Shown piece after piece: positions 20,473 through 31,977 of a DNA stretch of 50,576 bases. Each line of letters begins with the position of its first letter. Within the stretch, counting starts at the first letter, position 1. The DNA lies in contig NAVB01000345.1 in assembly GCA_002179805.1 (NCBI GenBank), positions 1 to 50,576 on the forward strand, written 5' to 3'. Below the pieces are notes generated by a model that worked only from the letters and a program-made list of their open reading frames with translations, was not told where the DNA came from and did no database searches. The stretch comes from Acanthamoeba lenticulata. Its lineage: Eukaryota > Discosea > Longamoebia > Acanthamoebidae. The translations under genes were made by a program, and so were the position numbers.

Positions 20473-23388
20473 TCATGGTGGGCCGCCAGAGGTGGCCGTC
20501 GCGGGACCAGCAGCAGATCCTCTTGGGCCCTCCGGGTGCTGCGGGGCTCGGGTGGGGTCGAATGGCCGCCAGGAGCGCTGGAAGGCCTGCGCGCGGCTGC
20601 GCTGCGCGTCGAAGTTCTCGTGAGCGCCGCGCACCGACTCCGGGTCCAGCTCGAGGACGCCCGCAATGACCTACACCGCACCCTCCCCCCAAGCACACAA
20701 CGTGAGCACAAACGAGGAAGACATGAAGGGGAGAACCGAGGCTGGAGCCGCACCTCCTTGCCCAGGTCCTTGGGGAAGTCCTTGACATCCTCGATAACGT
20801 GCCCAAACGACGTCCCGTCGGGGAACTGCACATGAAAGTAGGGGAACTCCTTGGGGATCGCTCGCCGTACGCCCCGTCCCGTCGTATCGATGATCTGGCC
20901 GCACCAAGCCCGCCCAGATGAGCATTTTTTACCACGTCAAGGCACCTTGTACATGTTTGTGCAAGTGCGGCCAAGAGTGAGAGAGAGGAGGACAAGGCGC
21001 GTACCTTGCGGTGCTGGCCCCACTCGCTCCCGGCATCGGAGAGGGTCTTCTTGAAGTAGCCCGGTGCCACCGCGGCGTCCCGCTTGTCCATCGGCACGCA
21101 CTGGATCACCATGTGCTTGGCCTGCGTAGCACCGCTAGTGGGTAAGTACAGAGGGTTCAACAACAAATGAGCGACAAGCCGCAAAGGAGGGGGGGACGTA
21201 CCCGCTTGCCGATGGCGCCGGTCTCGAAGAAGAGGACCACCTTGTCTTGCTGCGCGAACATGCGCACGAGCGCACGCTGGAACTCGACGATCTCCTGGTA
21301 GACGTCGGTCTCCAGGGCCGTGCACGCCCCCACATGCTGCATGCGCACAAGCAAGGCGTGAGCCCAAAAGAAGCGCGGCCACAAGAGGAAGGAGAAAAAG
21401 AACGGGGACGCACGCCGTGAGGCACGATGAAGCAGTGGCCCGGCACGAGGGAGCCGCGATGGGGCAGGCACAAGTAAGCTTTCTGGCCCATCGAAATGAG
21501 CAAGTGCTTGCCCACCCGCTTGCCTTCGTCCAGGCAATAGGTGCAGTTCTCGCGCATCCGCTGGTCCTGCGTCTCGCCCGCGATGGCACGCGCGCGCTGC
21601 ATGTCCTCCGCGGTGCGCTCGGGAGCACCAGTGCGCCGCCGCTTCTTACTGCGCGTCTGATCGAAATGGACCTCGCCAAAGTCCTCGTCCTGCGCAGGCA
21701 TGAAGGCCAAATCCAGCGGCCCCACGGGCGAGTGAGTCCCAAGTCTCTCTCGGCGGGGCTCGGAGAGGCACAAAGAAAAAGGTGAGAGAAGGGCGTACGC
21801 TGTAGGCCTGGTGACGAGCCAGCGACCGGGCAAAGTCGAGATTGGCGGACCGAGTGTCACACTCCCGCTCAGCGGCCATCATGCGGCGCGCCTCGTCAAG
21901 GTTGTCTCCCGCGGGCCGATTGATGGGCCGGCCGCGCTGGTCTGTCGTCGTCCTCCCGCCGCACGCACACGTGTGAGGCCAGCTCTGCTGTGTGCGCCAG
22001 CGCCAGCGCTAGCGCGGGACGAGGCGCGCGTACCAAGGCCGGAGAGGACGACAACATTTTGGGCCTCGCGTATCTGCGCGAGCTTGGCCTTGAGCTCGCG
22101 GATGCGGTCCTGGTCACCCATGAGCTCGGCCTTGAGTAGCTGCGCCTGGAGCTTGTTAGCCTCCTCCTCGCTGACCTGCGGAGCCGGCGCCGACACCGCC
22201 GGGACGGGTGGAGGCGGCATCAAGCCGGCGTCGGCAACCTCGTCCATGCGGTCCTCGGGAGGACGCCGGACGCTTTCCTCGTCGCGCGCGGGCGGGAGCT
22301 CCCGCTTGCGCGAGAAGTAGGCGTGGCCTTGGTCTTCTTCTCTTTCTTCTCTTCGTCCTCGGTCATCAGTCTTACTGCTTTCACGGTCCTCACGAGGACG
22401 TTGCTCCCGCTCGTCGTCACGACGACGGTACCGATGGCCCCCATCGCCGTTGTCATCTCGCCGGGAGTCACGCTCGTCTTCGGCGCCGCCTCCGCTGCCG
22501 TCAGCCCGCTTTCGCCAACCGCCACCTCGCCCACGATCCGACCGACCGCCGCTACCGCCGCTATAGGGATCTCGCCTGTTGACGGCCTCGAAATCCACCG
22601 TCTGTTCCGCAGCCCGAAAGCGACGTCAGAGTTGGACGGCGTCTCACTGCCAGTGGCTCTCTCTGAGCAAGGACCGTACCGGCGCAGGGGCATCAGGCGA
22701 GGTGCCTTCTTCGAGGGCGCGTTCGCGAGCCCTGCGCTCCGCCCTAGCGCGCCAGCTGTTGCCGCCGTCACCCACCGTGTATGCGGCCCGCCTTCGTCCT
22801 GTGGCATAGCAGAGGCACATGTAGGCACAAGGTCGTTGTGAGCCAACAGAGGGCGTTCTGGTGCCAGCGGACTGAGCGTACGTTCGTCCTCTGAGGGCAG
22901 GCCGCTGCCGCCGTCGGCGAAGTACGGATTGAGCTCGCGCGGCTTGGGCTGTGGACCGACAGAGGTCAGAGACCGCTGGCCATGGGCAGCATTTGGATTT
23001 TGGGGGGAGTACGCACTTTGGTCTCTTCCGGAGGCGGGGAGGCGGGACGCTCAGGCACGGGACGGGGAGCTGCACGAGGAGGTGGGCGGAGCATCCAGCT
23101 CAGCCCAGCGTCCTCGCGCTGGCTGGGCGCATTGTGTGTGGGCAAGGCTGAGGTGTCTTCATCAGGCGCAGCGTCGTCATTTGACGATCGTGGAGGTGTG
23201 CGCAGGAGGAAATCATCGGTGGGTTCCTCGGCCGCTGGCAGTGGCGCAACTGCATCGGCCAAAGGGGCGACCACCCATTCATCTTCCTCCTCTTCTTTTT
23301 TATGCTTCTCCCTTCGTTCCTTCTTGCGTTCTTTCTTGTCCTTCTTAGACTTCTTGTCTTTTTTGTCTTTCTTACGGTCCTTGCCCAT
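20473..23388 (-). CDS. CWF19L2: CWF19L2-like splicing factor (CwfJ domains)
   Basis: The ATG at 23388 opens a lysine-rich N-terminus (MGKDRKKDKKDKKSKKDKKE). Pro/Arg/Glu-rich low-complexity exons follow, including LRTPPRSSNDDAAPDED. The C-terminal half has the two CwfJ domains: CTYCLDEGKRVGKHLLISMG, then PHRGSLVPGHCFIVP (HIT-like), TDVYQEIVEFQRALVRMFAQ, FFETGAIGKR, KHMVIQCVPMDKRDAAVAPG, YFKKTLSDAGSEWGQHRK, FPYFHVQFPDGTSFGHVIED and finally FQRSWRPFDPTRAPQ. Cwf19 family proteins act in late spliceosome steps and intron turnover. The stop at 20473-20475 follows a short Gly/Pro tail. It is divergent from TMEM147, with 133 bp between start codons. Several short introns with GTACG or GTGCG donors split the gene. 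Confidence 0.88.
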
Positions 23389-23521
23389 CTCGGCCTCGCG
23401 CGCGTCCGCCGCAACGTTGATCAGGACCTGACAACACTTGATCTGTCTGACGAAAAGGCCAAGAAAAGGTGGAAGAAAATAACCGACTTTGTTGTGATCG
23501 CAGCGTCAGTGGAGCAAAAGC
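23389..23521. promoter_or_regulatory. Bidirectional promoter region, CWF19L2 / TMEM147
   Basis: This 133-bp spacer between divergent start codons must hold both transcription starts. It contains a run of GAAAAGG-like purines on the plus strand but no element I can name. Confidence 0.35.
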
Positions 23522-24721
23522 ATGACATTCCTGCACTTTGCCAACTGTGCCCTCTTGGCGTTCGGCCCACCCTTCATCTTTTACAAAGCCGGCAAGCTGT
23601 ATGTATCTCTTTGTGCAAGCACTGGTTTAAATTTCACGCCGATTAAATTATCATTACGATTTGATTGATACGATCAGGTCCGAGTACAATGCCTTCTTCC
23701 CGATGCTCTACACTGCGCTGGTCTATATAGCAACGCAAGCGATTAAGGTACGCCGTCTGATCATGTAGCGGTAAGGGGCAACCCGGTTGATTAGTCCGCT
23801 TGCCGCAGCTGTTGCTGTTTGCCACACTGGTGCCGACGTCCGAGGAGGGTCAGTTCGAAATCCTCCAGGTTCGTTCCCCAGCTGGGGCGTCATCTTAGAG
23901 TTCTCTACGGGGGGTTAACCTCGTGGTGCACCTCCTGCTGCAGGAATTGCTCAAGGCCCTCGTCAACGCCGGGGACGTGATTGGCATTTACTTTGCGCTC
24001 AACCAGAAGACGGTGGGCGGCGAGGCCCGAGTGCTGAGCGTGGGTCTCGGTACGTAGCGCCTTCACCCCAGTCCCGTTAGACCAAGTACTCTGACTCGTG
24101 CTTCTCGCGTTGTGTGTTGTCACATGGCAGGCTGGGCCGTGGCTGAGTCTATCCTGATGCGTTTGGCTCCTCTATGGATCGGGGCTCGCCAGCTCGAGTT
24201 CAGCTGGGACTACATCCAAATGGGCATCGAGGCCAACTTCAGCTTGGTGCGTGTCCCCCTCTTTCCCTCCTCTCGAGGGCTTCTCGGCGCCTCGTCAAGG
24301 TTTCGCGTCCTGCTGTTGTTGCTGACTCTTCTCTTTCTCTCCCGGTGGGGCCACACAGCTGCGATTGCTGGCGCTCACCACCCTGGTGTGGCTCTACACG
24401 CACTCGCGCAAGGAGCACACGGTGCTCTCCAGCGTCAAGATGTCAGCCTACGCCATCGTCCTCCACTTCGCCTTCCCGATCGTCGTGAGGTATGGTGTCG
24501 CACCTTCAGGGTTTGTTGTGATCTATCGACTCTCTTCGAAGCCTATGTCTAACATACCGTGACATATGCAACACCCACTGCGCAGCTTCTTGCAGCTTCA
24601 GCTGCACGTGGGGTCGTGGTTCCTCGTGCTCGCCTCGGGCCTCTTCTCCGGCCTGCTCTTCGTCGTGGCCAACCGCCTCAACACCCTCTACAGCGTCGAG
24701 CGGCAGACCAAGATCAAATAA
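23522..24721 (+). CDS. TMEM147: TMEM147-like ER membrane protein
   Basis: TMEM147 is a multi-span ER protein of the BOS complex that works with the translocon and Nicalin/NOMO. The first exon starts [20 protein letters not shown] and ends YKAGKL. After a GTATGT donor comes [20 protein letters not shown], then [16 protein letters not shown] and [19 protein letters not shown]. Next are [20 protein letters not shown] (the strongly conserved core), [29 protein letters not shown] and [18 protein letters not shown], ending SVERQTKIK. Seven hydrophobic segments are visible, as in the family. Exon order and the Trp-Gly-Ala-Arg motif match well; introns are 60-120 bp. Confidence 0.88.
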
Positions 24722-24751
24722 TACTAATAAAGGACACCTCCTGTTTTGCGT

Positions 24752-24880
24752 GGATGCTTCACGAGCTCCTGTGGTCGATCCTCCTGCACGTGGGCAGCGG
24801 CTGACAACCCCTATCGTCACCAGCAGGACGAGAAGGGGCGTTGGAGTGGGAGTTAGTGCATTGGTCTTCAGCTTGACTGG
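24752..24880 (+). pseudogene. Relic resembling the 3' end of the UBL/E2-like/F-box gene
   Basis: The stretch has a 23-base identical run (GAGCTCCTGTGGTCGATCCTCCT) with 33580-33602. It then shares GTGGGCAGCGG and a weaker GTTGGAGTGGGAGTTAG-like block. In frame it gives ELLWSILLHVGSG and a stop, versus LPRELLWSILLLVGSG in the intact gene. No longer ORF surrounds it, so it looks like a partial duplication or the remnant of a lost F-box gene between TMEM147 and NMT. Confidence 0.45.
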
Positions 24881-24992
24881 CCTTTTTTTCAGGCCTGAGC
24901 GAAAGAATCTAATTTTCAGTTTATTAATTGTCGTGCTGACGTCGAAGCTGTTGCAGGATTTTACCCGGCAGCGCCACACACCCAAAGCAAAG

Positions 24993-26824
24993 ATGGAGCA
25001 GCCCAGCGGCAGCGCGGGGGGTAAGGGCAAAGGTAAGGGCAAGGGAAAGGGCAAGGGCAAGGGAAAGCCTGCCAACAAGGTTCAAGAGCCTTCCGTCAGT
25101 GAGACGGCAGCGGCCGTAGAGGTTGAAGAGGATGAGGCCGACCAACAGATTGCGCTGCCCGTGTCCACTCCCGTCGAGAAGCCGGACAAGGAGTTCAAGT
25201 TCTGGAAGACGCAGCCCGTGGCGCAGTTCGGCACGTTCCTTCATCACCACATTCGAAAGACAAGAAATTAATTTTGTTAATCACCACAGATCAACCGCTT
25301 GAGGGTGAGAACGAACCATTTGAACCCAACAAGCCTGTGGAAGAAATCCAGCAGGAGCCGTACAAGCTTAACGATCTTTTCGAATGGAGCGACCTCATCA
25401 TTGACGACGCTGACCAGCTGGAGGAGCTCTACACCCTTCTCTACGAGAACTACGTTGAGGACGATGACAACATGTTCCGCTTCGACTACTCGAAGGACTT
25501 CCTCCTCTGGTAGCCCATGCCACCGTCGAGCCTTGTTGACGACGTCAATGGGCCTCCTTCTCACTCTCCCGCTCTGCAGGGCCCTCAAGCCGCCCGGCTG
25601 GAGGCGCGAGTGGCACGCTGGCGTGCGGGTCAAGTCGAGCAAGAAGATGGTGGCCTTCATCTCGGCCGTCCCCGCCCTCATCAACGTCCGTGGCAAGTAT
25701 GTGGCTTTTCTCCTCCCCCGGTGTCTCCCTCGTCCCCGTGGTGCGTAATCGAACCTCATCCCCTTCATCGCCTGTGTCGTTCTTGGACAGGCCTGTGAAG
25801 ATGGTGGAGATCAACTTCCTGTGCGTCCACAAGAAGCTGCGCGACAAGCGTCTCGCGCCGCTCCTCATCAAGGAGATCACCCGACGGGTCCACCTCACCG
25901 GTAATCCTCCCTTGCTCCTCCCTCACCACCATGGACTGCCCCGACCTGTCCGGTGAGCTGACATCTGATCATCCACCGCACCACCACCGCCAGGCATCTT
26001 CCAAGCCGTCTACACGGCAGGCACGGTGCTTCCCACGCCCGTGGCCAAGTGCCGCTATTGGCACCGCAACCTTAACCCCAAGAAGCTCGTCAACGTCGGC
26101 TTCTCCCACCTTACGCGACGGTCCGCTCCATACCTCCCCACTCACCCACCATGTCACCCAGTCTGCTGCCGCTGTCCTGACATGGGGGGACACGACACAT
26201 GGCAGGATGACGTTGCCGCGCGCGGTGAAGCTCTACAAGCTGCCGGCGGCGCCGTTGACGCCCGGGATCAGGCCCATGCAAGAGAAGGACGTCAAGCAGG
26301 TGACGGCCCTGGTCAAGAACTACCTCGCACGGTTCGGGCTCGCCCCCGTGTTCTCCAAGGAGGAGGTCGCGCACTGGTTCCTGCCGCGGAACGACGTCAT
26401 CATCTCCTACGTCGTGGAGGACAAGGCCACCAGCCGCATCACCGACTTCCTCAGCTTCTACTCGCTCCCGTCGACCATCATCGGCAATCCCACCTACAAG
26501 ACCCTCCGGTGCGCAAAGCAAACTCTCCAGCCCGCCCCAAGCGGCCTCTTTTGCTGACGTCGAGGGGGGGGGCGGATACACAGCGCGGCGTATTCGTATT
26601 ACAACGTGGCGACAAAGACGCCGCTGAAGAACCTCATGCAGGACGCGTTGATCCTGGCCAGCTCGCTGGGCTACGACGTGTACAACTGCCTGGACCTGAT
26701 GGACAACGAGAGCATCCTGCAGGACCTCAAGTTCGGGCCGGGCGACGGCAATCTGCACTACTACATCTACAACTGGAAGTGCAACACTATGCCGGCCAAG
26801 GACGTTGGTCTCGTTCTCATGTGA
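24993..26824 (+). CDS. NMT1: Glycylpeptide N-myristoyltransferase
   Basis: NMT transfers myristate from myristoyl-CoA to N-terminal glycines in the cytosol, often on ribosomes. The start at 24993 is followed by a Gly-Lys repeat that resembles the basic ribosome-binding N-terminus of animal NMTs, then an acidic linker. Core motifs in order: [67 protein letters not shown] and [15 protein letters not shown], followed by [20 protein letters not shown]. After these come [70 protein letters not shown] and a terminal GLVLM. C-terminal carboxylate catalysis is a family property. Exons are separated by short GC-rich introns, one ending in a G-run acceptor region near 26565. Confidence 0.92.
25021..25068 (+). 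repeat. Hexanucleotide-type repeat encoding Gly-Lys
   Basis: Repeated GG(T/C/A)AA(G/A) hexamers encode alternating Gly-Lys near the NMT N-terminus. It is purine-only on the plus strand except for wobble bases and should be length-variable between strains. Confidence 0.6.
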
Positions 26825-26861
26825 ACAACATCCCCCTTCTACGCTGGCTGGACACTGGCCA

Positions 26862-26884
26862 AAAAAAAAAAAAACAAAAAAAAC
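26862..26884 (+). repeat. A-rich tract between NMT and U-box gene
   Basis: An interrupted poly-A run lies in the 164-bp spacer between the NMT stop and the U-box start codon. It stands out from the surrounding GC-rich DNA and could mark promoter or UTR sequence. Confidence 0.4.
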
Positions 26885-26988
26885 CCGTTTTGTCCCAATT
26901 AATTCATCTCAATCCGTTCCAAGAAGAGACGGCCAGCAAGATAGACAGATTTCTGTTCTCAGCCCACCAAGAAGAAGCACACGACGAC

Positions 26989-27987
26989 ATGAACCATTAC
27001 GTGTCGGCCTTTGGGGAGTTCGGCCAGCTGTTCGACATCAAGTCCAATGGGCATGAGCACAGAGTTTTCATGCCTGACCGGGACATTTACCCCCCGCCCC
27101 TTATGTCCTCGCGGCCCTCCTACAAGATGGTGGGCAGCGAGCTGCAAATGGCCATCACGTACTTCCAGTACGATCGAGTGGAGCAGTTGATCAAGCAGCA
27201 CCAAGATATTGACGTGCCTACTCTCGCGATGGCCAACCCGGACGTCTACCTGGCCCCGATATGGGCGGCGAAAGGCCAAGGCCAGACCTTCAAGGAGTTC
27301 AAGCGCGCGGTCTTGGCTAAAAACTCTACTTACGCGGAACTGCTTCGCAACTGGGGACCCTCAGATGCCTGGGTCGACGTCTACCCACGGCCTCACCACG
27401 CCATCTATCACAACCTGTGCCTCCTCGCTGGACCGAACATGTCGAGCAATGTCCCCTACGAGGGCAACGAGTTCATCTGGAACAAGACTCTCGAGGTGCT
27501 GCTAAACTCCTACAGCGTCGATAACCTCGCTCGGTTGATGGCCACAGTGGGCAAGGATGTATCTCCCATAGCAGTGGCTATCCGAGAGGGGCGGCCCTTG
27601 ACGGCGCTTGTACTGGTGCACTTCGGGTGTCCTCTGCCCACAGACGCCGAACAGTTGCTGGGCAAGGCCATGTACGCTCGCGTCAAGCGTGCCCTTGACG
27701 CCGACCTGCCCAACGGCCAGAGGCTGCGCCCGTTAATCGGGCAGTGTGGGATCACGCTCTGCGACATCAAGGAACCGATCCTCCTGGGTGATGGCCACGT
27801 CTACGAGCGCGCTGACGCCCTGCGCTGGCTCTCCCAGTCGTTCGCTTCACCCCTTCTAAACACGCCGCTGGCCGAACACTGGTTCGGATTCGACCTGCAC
27901 TCCAACTGCTTCGTCTACGCCGATTACCTTTCGTGCGAGGACAAGAAGAAGAACCTCGGCCTGGATGGCCAGGAATTACTCAAGTGA
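26989..27987 (+). CDS. U-box E3 ubiquitin ligase-like protein, single exon
   Basis: The intronless frame of 332 codons starts at [17 protein letters not shown]. No upstream in-frame ATG is closer than the NMT coding region. The C-terminal part has the U-box pattern [20 protein letters not shown], then [18 protein letters not shown] (about residues 245-290). U-boxes recruit E2 enzymes without zinc. The N-terminal two-thirds is helical and recalls degenerate ankyrin units ([38 protein letters not shown]). I do not recognise it as a named family. It probably supplies substrate binding. The lack of introns among heavily spliced neighbours is notable. Confidence 0.7.
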   Translation: MNHYVSAFGEFGQLFDIKSNGHEHRVFMPDRDIYPPPLMSSRPSYKMVGSELQMAITYFQYDRVEQLIKQHQDIDVPTLAMANPDVYLAPIWAAKGQGQTFKEFKRAVLAKNSTYAELLRNWGPSDAWVDVYPRPHHAIYHNLCLLAGPNMSSNVPYEGNEFIWNKTLEVLLNSYSVDNLARLMATVGKDVSPIAVAIREGRPLTALVLVHFGCPLPTDAEQLLGKAMYARVKRALDADLPNGQRLRPLIGQCGITLCDIKEPILLGDGHVYERADALRWLSQSFASPLLNTPLAEHWFGFDLHSNCFVYADYLSCEDKKKNLGLDGQELLK

Positions 27988-28194
27988 TGAGTCGCTTCAG
28001 TTTGTTAATGCAAGCTTTACCTCATGTCTTCTAAAATGTGGCACCCACATGCTTTACCACACCTGCAACCATGTCCACATGCTTGACCCCAACCACGTTG
28101 AACTGACTAAAAACAAGCGGGAAAAAGTTCCTCAAATCGCAAGAAAAAATCAAACCACCTACAAGCCCCAACTACAACTGTTGTACCCACCAAG

Positions 28195-28431
28195 ATGGTG
28201 AAAGTACACTCCTTGCTCGAAGCTATTGAATCTATGATAACAAGTTTGGAGACAAGGGTTGACATGATGAGTATAAGGCTTGACGTGATGAATACGAGGC
28301 TTGAAGTGATGAGTACAAGGCTTGACGTGATGAATGCGAGGCTTGACGTGATGAGTACAAGTATGGCCAACTTATTAACCATGGCTACAGAGCATGAAGC
28401 TCAAACACTCAACCAGAGTCTTTACAAATAA
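28195..28431 (+). CDS. Small coiled-coil ORF made of heptad repeats, 78 aa
   Basis: The ATG at 28195 opens MVKVHSLLEAIESMITSLET, then near-identical seven-residue units of the type RLDVMNT, RLEVMST, RLDVMNA, RLDVMST. It ends SLYK and stops at 28431. Leu and Met fall at a/d positions of a coiled coil. The composition is much more AT-rich than neighbours. It might be a real peptide, the last exon of a longer gene, or chance coding within a minisatellite. No family was recognised. Confidence 0.35.
   Translation: MVKVHSLLEAIESMITSLETRVDMMSIRLDVMNTRLEVMSTRLDVMNARLDVMSTSMANLLTMATEHEAQTLNQSLYK
28252..28356 (+). repeat. Five tandem copies of a 21-bp unit
   Basis: Units at 28252, 28273, 28294, 28315 and 28336 follow the pattern ACAAGGCTTGACGTGATGAGT with few substitutions. 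The unit length is a multiple of three, and each copy equals one coiled-coil heptad in the overlapping ORF. Confidence 0.85.
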
Positions 28432-28451
28432 AAAGTATCTTCTGAACAGAA

Positions 28452-31400
28452 TTAGCGTCGCACAACAAGGCTCGACGACCGCCTTTCTTCTTCAATGATA
28501 TCCTTGCGCTTTTGTATTTCTGTCGGGGTCAAACATCAGCATCACGGGCTCGTACCTCCGGAGAAGGTGTTGCGCAGATGCCAGAACTGCTTTTGGGCGG
28601 AGCTCTCGAGGTGGGCTAACTGCTGGACGAGCGGACTGAGCTGCTGCAAGTGGAGCAGCGTTTCCTGGCTGTCCGCCTGGTCCTTCTTCTGCCCATAGGC
28701 CGAGCTCTCAGCGCCTCCAGGGAGCTGCAGGTTGCTGTCCAACTGTACCATTCACACGTGTGCGATGCGCGCATGTGCGGCGAGGTTAGAAGAACCGCCT
28801 TGGGACGAGAGCTCAGGCAAAGTACCTGCGGGATGGGCTCTCCGCCGAGCCGCTTCTGGATGGCGGCAAGATAGGTGGGCTCGTCGAACCAGAGGCCGCA
28901 GCCGCCCTGGGCGACCAGCCGCACGTCCTGGCAGCCCGACCCGCGGCTCTTGCACTGGTGGAACCAGACCTTCTCCTTGCGCGGCGACACGATCGAGATG
29001 GCCAGGCCCAGACGGTCGGCGCGGCCCACGCGGCCCACCCGGTGGATGTAGTCCTCCGACTTGTCCAGCAGCGTCATGTCTGCGCAGTCATGGCACACAC
29101 ACAAGCGTGAGCGACTCGTGTGGTGGATGGATGGAGGGGGAAAGAGAGAGAGAGAGAGAAGACGGGTGCAAAGATGTAACTGATGACAAAGGGGAGCTCC
29201 TTGATGTCGATTCCGCGCGCGGCCACGTCCGTGCAGATGAGGAACCGGATCTCGCCGTTCTTGAAGGACTCGAGCGCAGAGCTACGCTCCCGCATCGAGC
29301 GGCCCGAGTGCAGCGACGCGCACGAGTAGCCATGCTCCACCAGCGCTGATGTGTTCACCGCCATTGCACCACATCATCACAGCATCACAGCATCACATCA
29401 TCACGCCATCGCGCCCGAGTCAGTCAGATTGTCCAGAGTGGGGGGAGGAGGAGGGAAGCCCATGGGCACGTACACTTCTTGCCCTTCTCCTTGCCGCCGA
29501 GGTCGTTAAAGAAGGCTTCCAGATTGTCGGCGTCCACGCGCGTTCGCACAAAGATGAGCGCCTGGTCCATCTTGTGTGCGTCGATCACCTTGGCCACCAG
29601 CAGAGGCTGCTCTCATCCCCCCCAAACACTTACAACGTTAATCGCACACCATCAAACGAGTGGCGGATCGCGAAGCAGAAGAGGTCCGTGCCTTGAGTAT
29701 CTTGACGGCCTGCGAGTACTGCAGCTCGTCGGTGGTGATGCCCTTGGACGTCGGCGGCGGGTCTGCACGAGTTGGTTGGTTGATTGGTTGGTTGGTTTCA
29801 TGAGTTCGTACGGAGATCGTTCTTCAAGAATTTCAGGTGTTTTTGTGGTGTAGATGTGTATACATGCCTTTGGCGTGGATGCCGTCGGTCTTGGGGCGCT
29901 TGGGCGGGCGCAGCCACGAGAGGTCCTTCTCCGGGTCAGCCCACAGCATGGCGTGGTGCACCGTCTGCGACGATCATCAGTGCCACCAGACGGTCAGTCG
30001 GCTGAAGGACGGGGACGAGGACGAGAACAGGGCGGGGCACCTCAGGGACGGACTCCTTGCCCTTGAGGTCGACCCAGGTGGGGAACCGGCAGATGCGCTC
30101 GGCCATGGCCGTGATCTCCGGCGAGTGGAGGGTGGCCGAGAACATGAGGACCTGCAGCCGATGAACGGCCTTGGGCAGCTTGTCGTAGAGCTCGGCAATG
30201 GCCGCCGCGTCGTCGGCCTCCGACACGAGCCGGTCGGCCTCGTCCAGCACAAAGAAACGCACGTCCGACAAGTCCACCTTCCCCGACTTGGTCATGTCTG
30301 CGCGCGCGGCGTCATCGTCATCAGGTTAGAGACTGAACGTGGACAGCACGAGAGAGGAACAGGGCCGCACCCATGAGCTTGCCGGGCGTGGCGACGATGA
30401 TGTCGACGCCGCGCTTGAGGGCGTCGAGGGCAGGCGGGACGGGCATGCCGCCCACGAGCAGCAGGAGCGACAGCGCGGGCGACGTCAGGTGCTTCTTGAA
30501 CAGCTCCATCTGCTCGTGCGTCTGCTGGGCCAGCTCCCGCGTGGGCTCCACGATGATCGCCAACGGCCCGCGCCTGATGCATCCCCCCCCCCCAAAGCCC
30601 AGCCCAGCCCGCGCGGCTCAGCTCGAGCTGCGCATACGAGGTGGCGGCTGGCCCGGTGCGGCTTACCCGTTGCGGCGGATCGAGCCGGCGGCGCCGAGCG
30701 TAGTTTCGGCGATTGGCGCGCTGGCCAGGGCGCGGTAGCCCTCCTCGCCCGGGCCGTACTTGAAGGGCGTGTTGCCAAAGTTGAACGTCATCTCCGCGTT
30801 CTTGAGCGCCACCGCTGCACGCGTGGCAAAAGCGATGCAATGAGGTGATGAAGCAGAAGGGATGGAAATGACGATGATGATGATGAAGAAGAAGAAGAAG
30901 GTACCAGGGTAGTAAGCGAAGCCGCGGGGCGGGATGTCGAACGCCTTGCCTAGCGACTGCCCGTTCTTGGCAAAGTGGATGGTGCCCTCGTCGCAATCGA
31001 TGTAGCAACCGATCACGTCGCTCTTACCGTAGGCCTCACCGTAGCTGTCGAACTGCTTCCGGTTCGACTTCTTGCCTGTTTGGCCCGTCGCGTCAGACAC
31101 CACGCGAATAAGAATCAATATTTCAGGAAATAAATTAATAAATCAATGAAGTAAATAGTACCGGTGCCTCCAAAGCCGTAGCCGTGAGCGTCAGTGCCGA
31201 GGTCGAGCGACGCGGCGCGAGTAGACCAGCCCACCCGGCACAGGCCCTCGTCCGTCACCTGCGCTTCAAAGTAATACTTGCCTGCTCGCCGCCAGTCCCA
31301 AACCGACTCGTGTGGTTCGTGTTAGTGTGTGTGCGTGTGTACGAGGGCGAGAACATGCATGCTGGAGCGCCAGGGACGAGAGAGGAACGGACCACTAGTG

Positions 31401-31977
31401 ACGCCAACGGTGGCGCGGCAACCGCCCCACTGGAACTCGTCGCGGGACTGGCACACGAGGCCGCTTTCGGAGACGGCCACCCGAGCGTCGCGATCATCGG
31501 GGCTCATGACCATCTTGGCGCCCACTGTGCGTCGTGTTGGCTCAAGCGCTCATGAGAGGGATGGCCGGTGGCCGGTGGCGTACCAGCAGAGACGTCGGTC
31601 GACTCCTGGCGCGGCATAGCAGCCTCGCGCAGCACTTCGTGCACAATCTGCAGCACGGGAAGACCAAAGGCCTGCGTACACAAGCGCAACGCGTCAGCCC
31701 AGGCGGCGCACGCCCCACCATCACCACCTTGCTTCTTTTCGCCGTACGCCCGTCTTGCCAGCACCAGTCTCCGCCGCCTGGGTGGTTTGGATATGAGCAA
31801 AACAAGATCACCAAACGAAAGTGCATCAAGAGGGGAGGGACGCACCGCCATGACGTCGCCCCCACCGAGGATGAGCGGAATTGCTTCTGCCTGAATGTCT
31901 GTTGGCAAGTTCCATTTCATGTCTTCCACAGCCTTTATAAGCTCGGGCATCACACCAAACTCCTCAAATGCCGCCAT
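28452..31977 (-). CDS. DDX1: DDX1-type DEAD-box RNA helicase with SPRY insert
   Basis: DDX1 works in tRNA ligase and RNA-repair complexes, with a SPRY domain inserted between helicase motif I and Ia. The start is [20 protein letters not shown] at 31977, then [20 protein letters not shown]. Walker A (AETGAGKTG) sits on a 30-nt micro-exon at 31748-31777. The SPRY region includes [40 protein letters not shown] and [19 protein letters not shown]. Helicase motifs follow: [58 protein letters not shown] and [15 protein letters not shown]. The tail has [20 protein letters not shown] and [12 protein letters not shown] end it at 28452 by assuming a 36-nt last intron with a strong GTACGA donor. Without it the protein stops at 28542. 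Confidence 0.9.
29143..29160. repeat. GA dinucleotide microsatellite in a DDX1 intron
   Basis: About eight GA units lie inside an intron of the minus-strand DDX1 gene, where they read as a CT polypyrimidine stretch. A similar run occurs in a cyclin-Q intron at 44573. Confidence 0.6.

Noticed and set aside
26026..27987. 653-codon ORF suggesting an NMT-U-box fusion
   Set aside because: The first 320 codons are the wrong frame of NMT exons and the intergenic poly-A spacer; the NMT frame ends with its own GLVLM stop.
28252..28356. CRISPR-like repeat array
   Set aside because: The units are directly adjacent with no spacers and encode heptads; this is a minisatellite in a eukaryotic genome.
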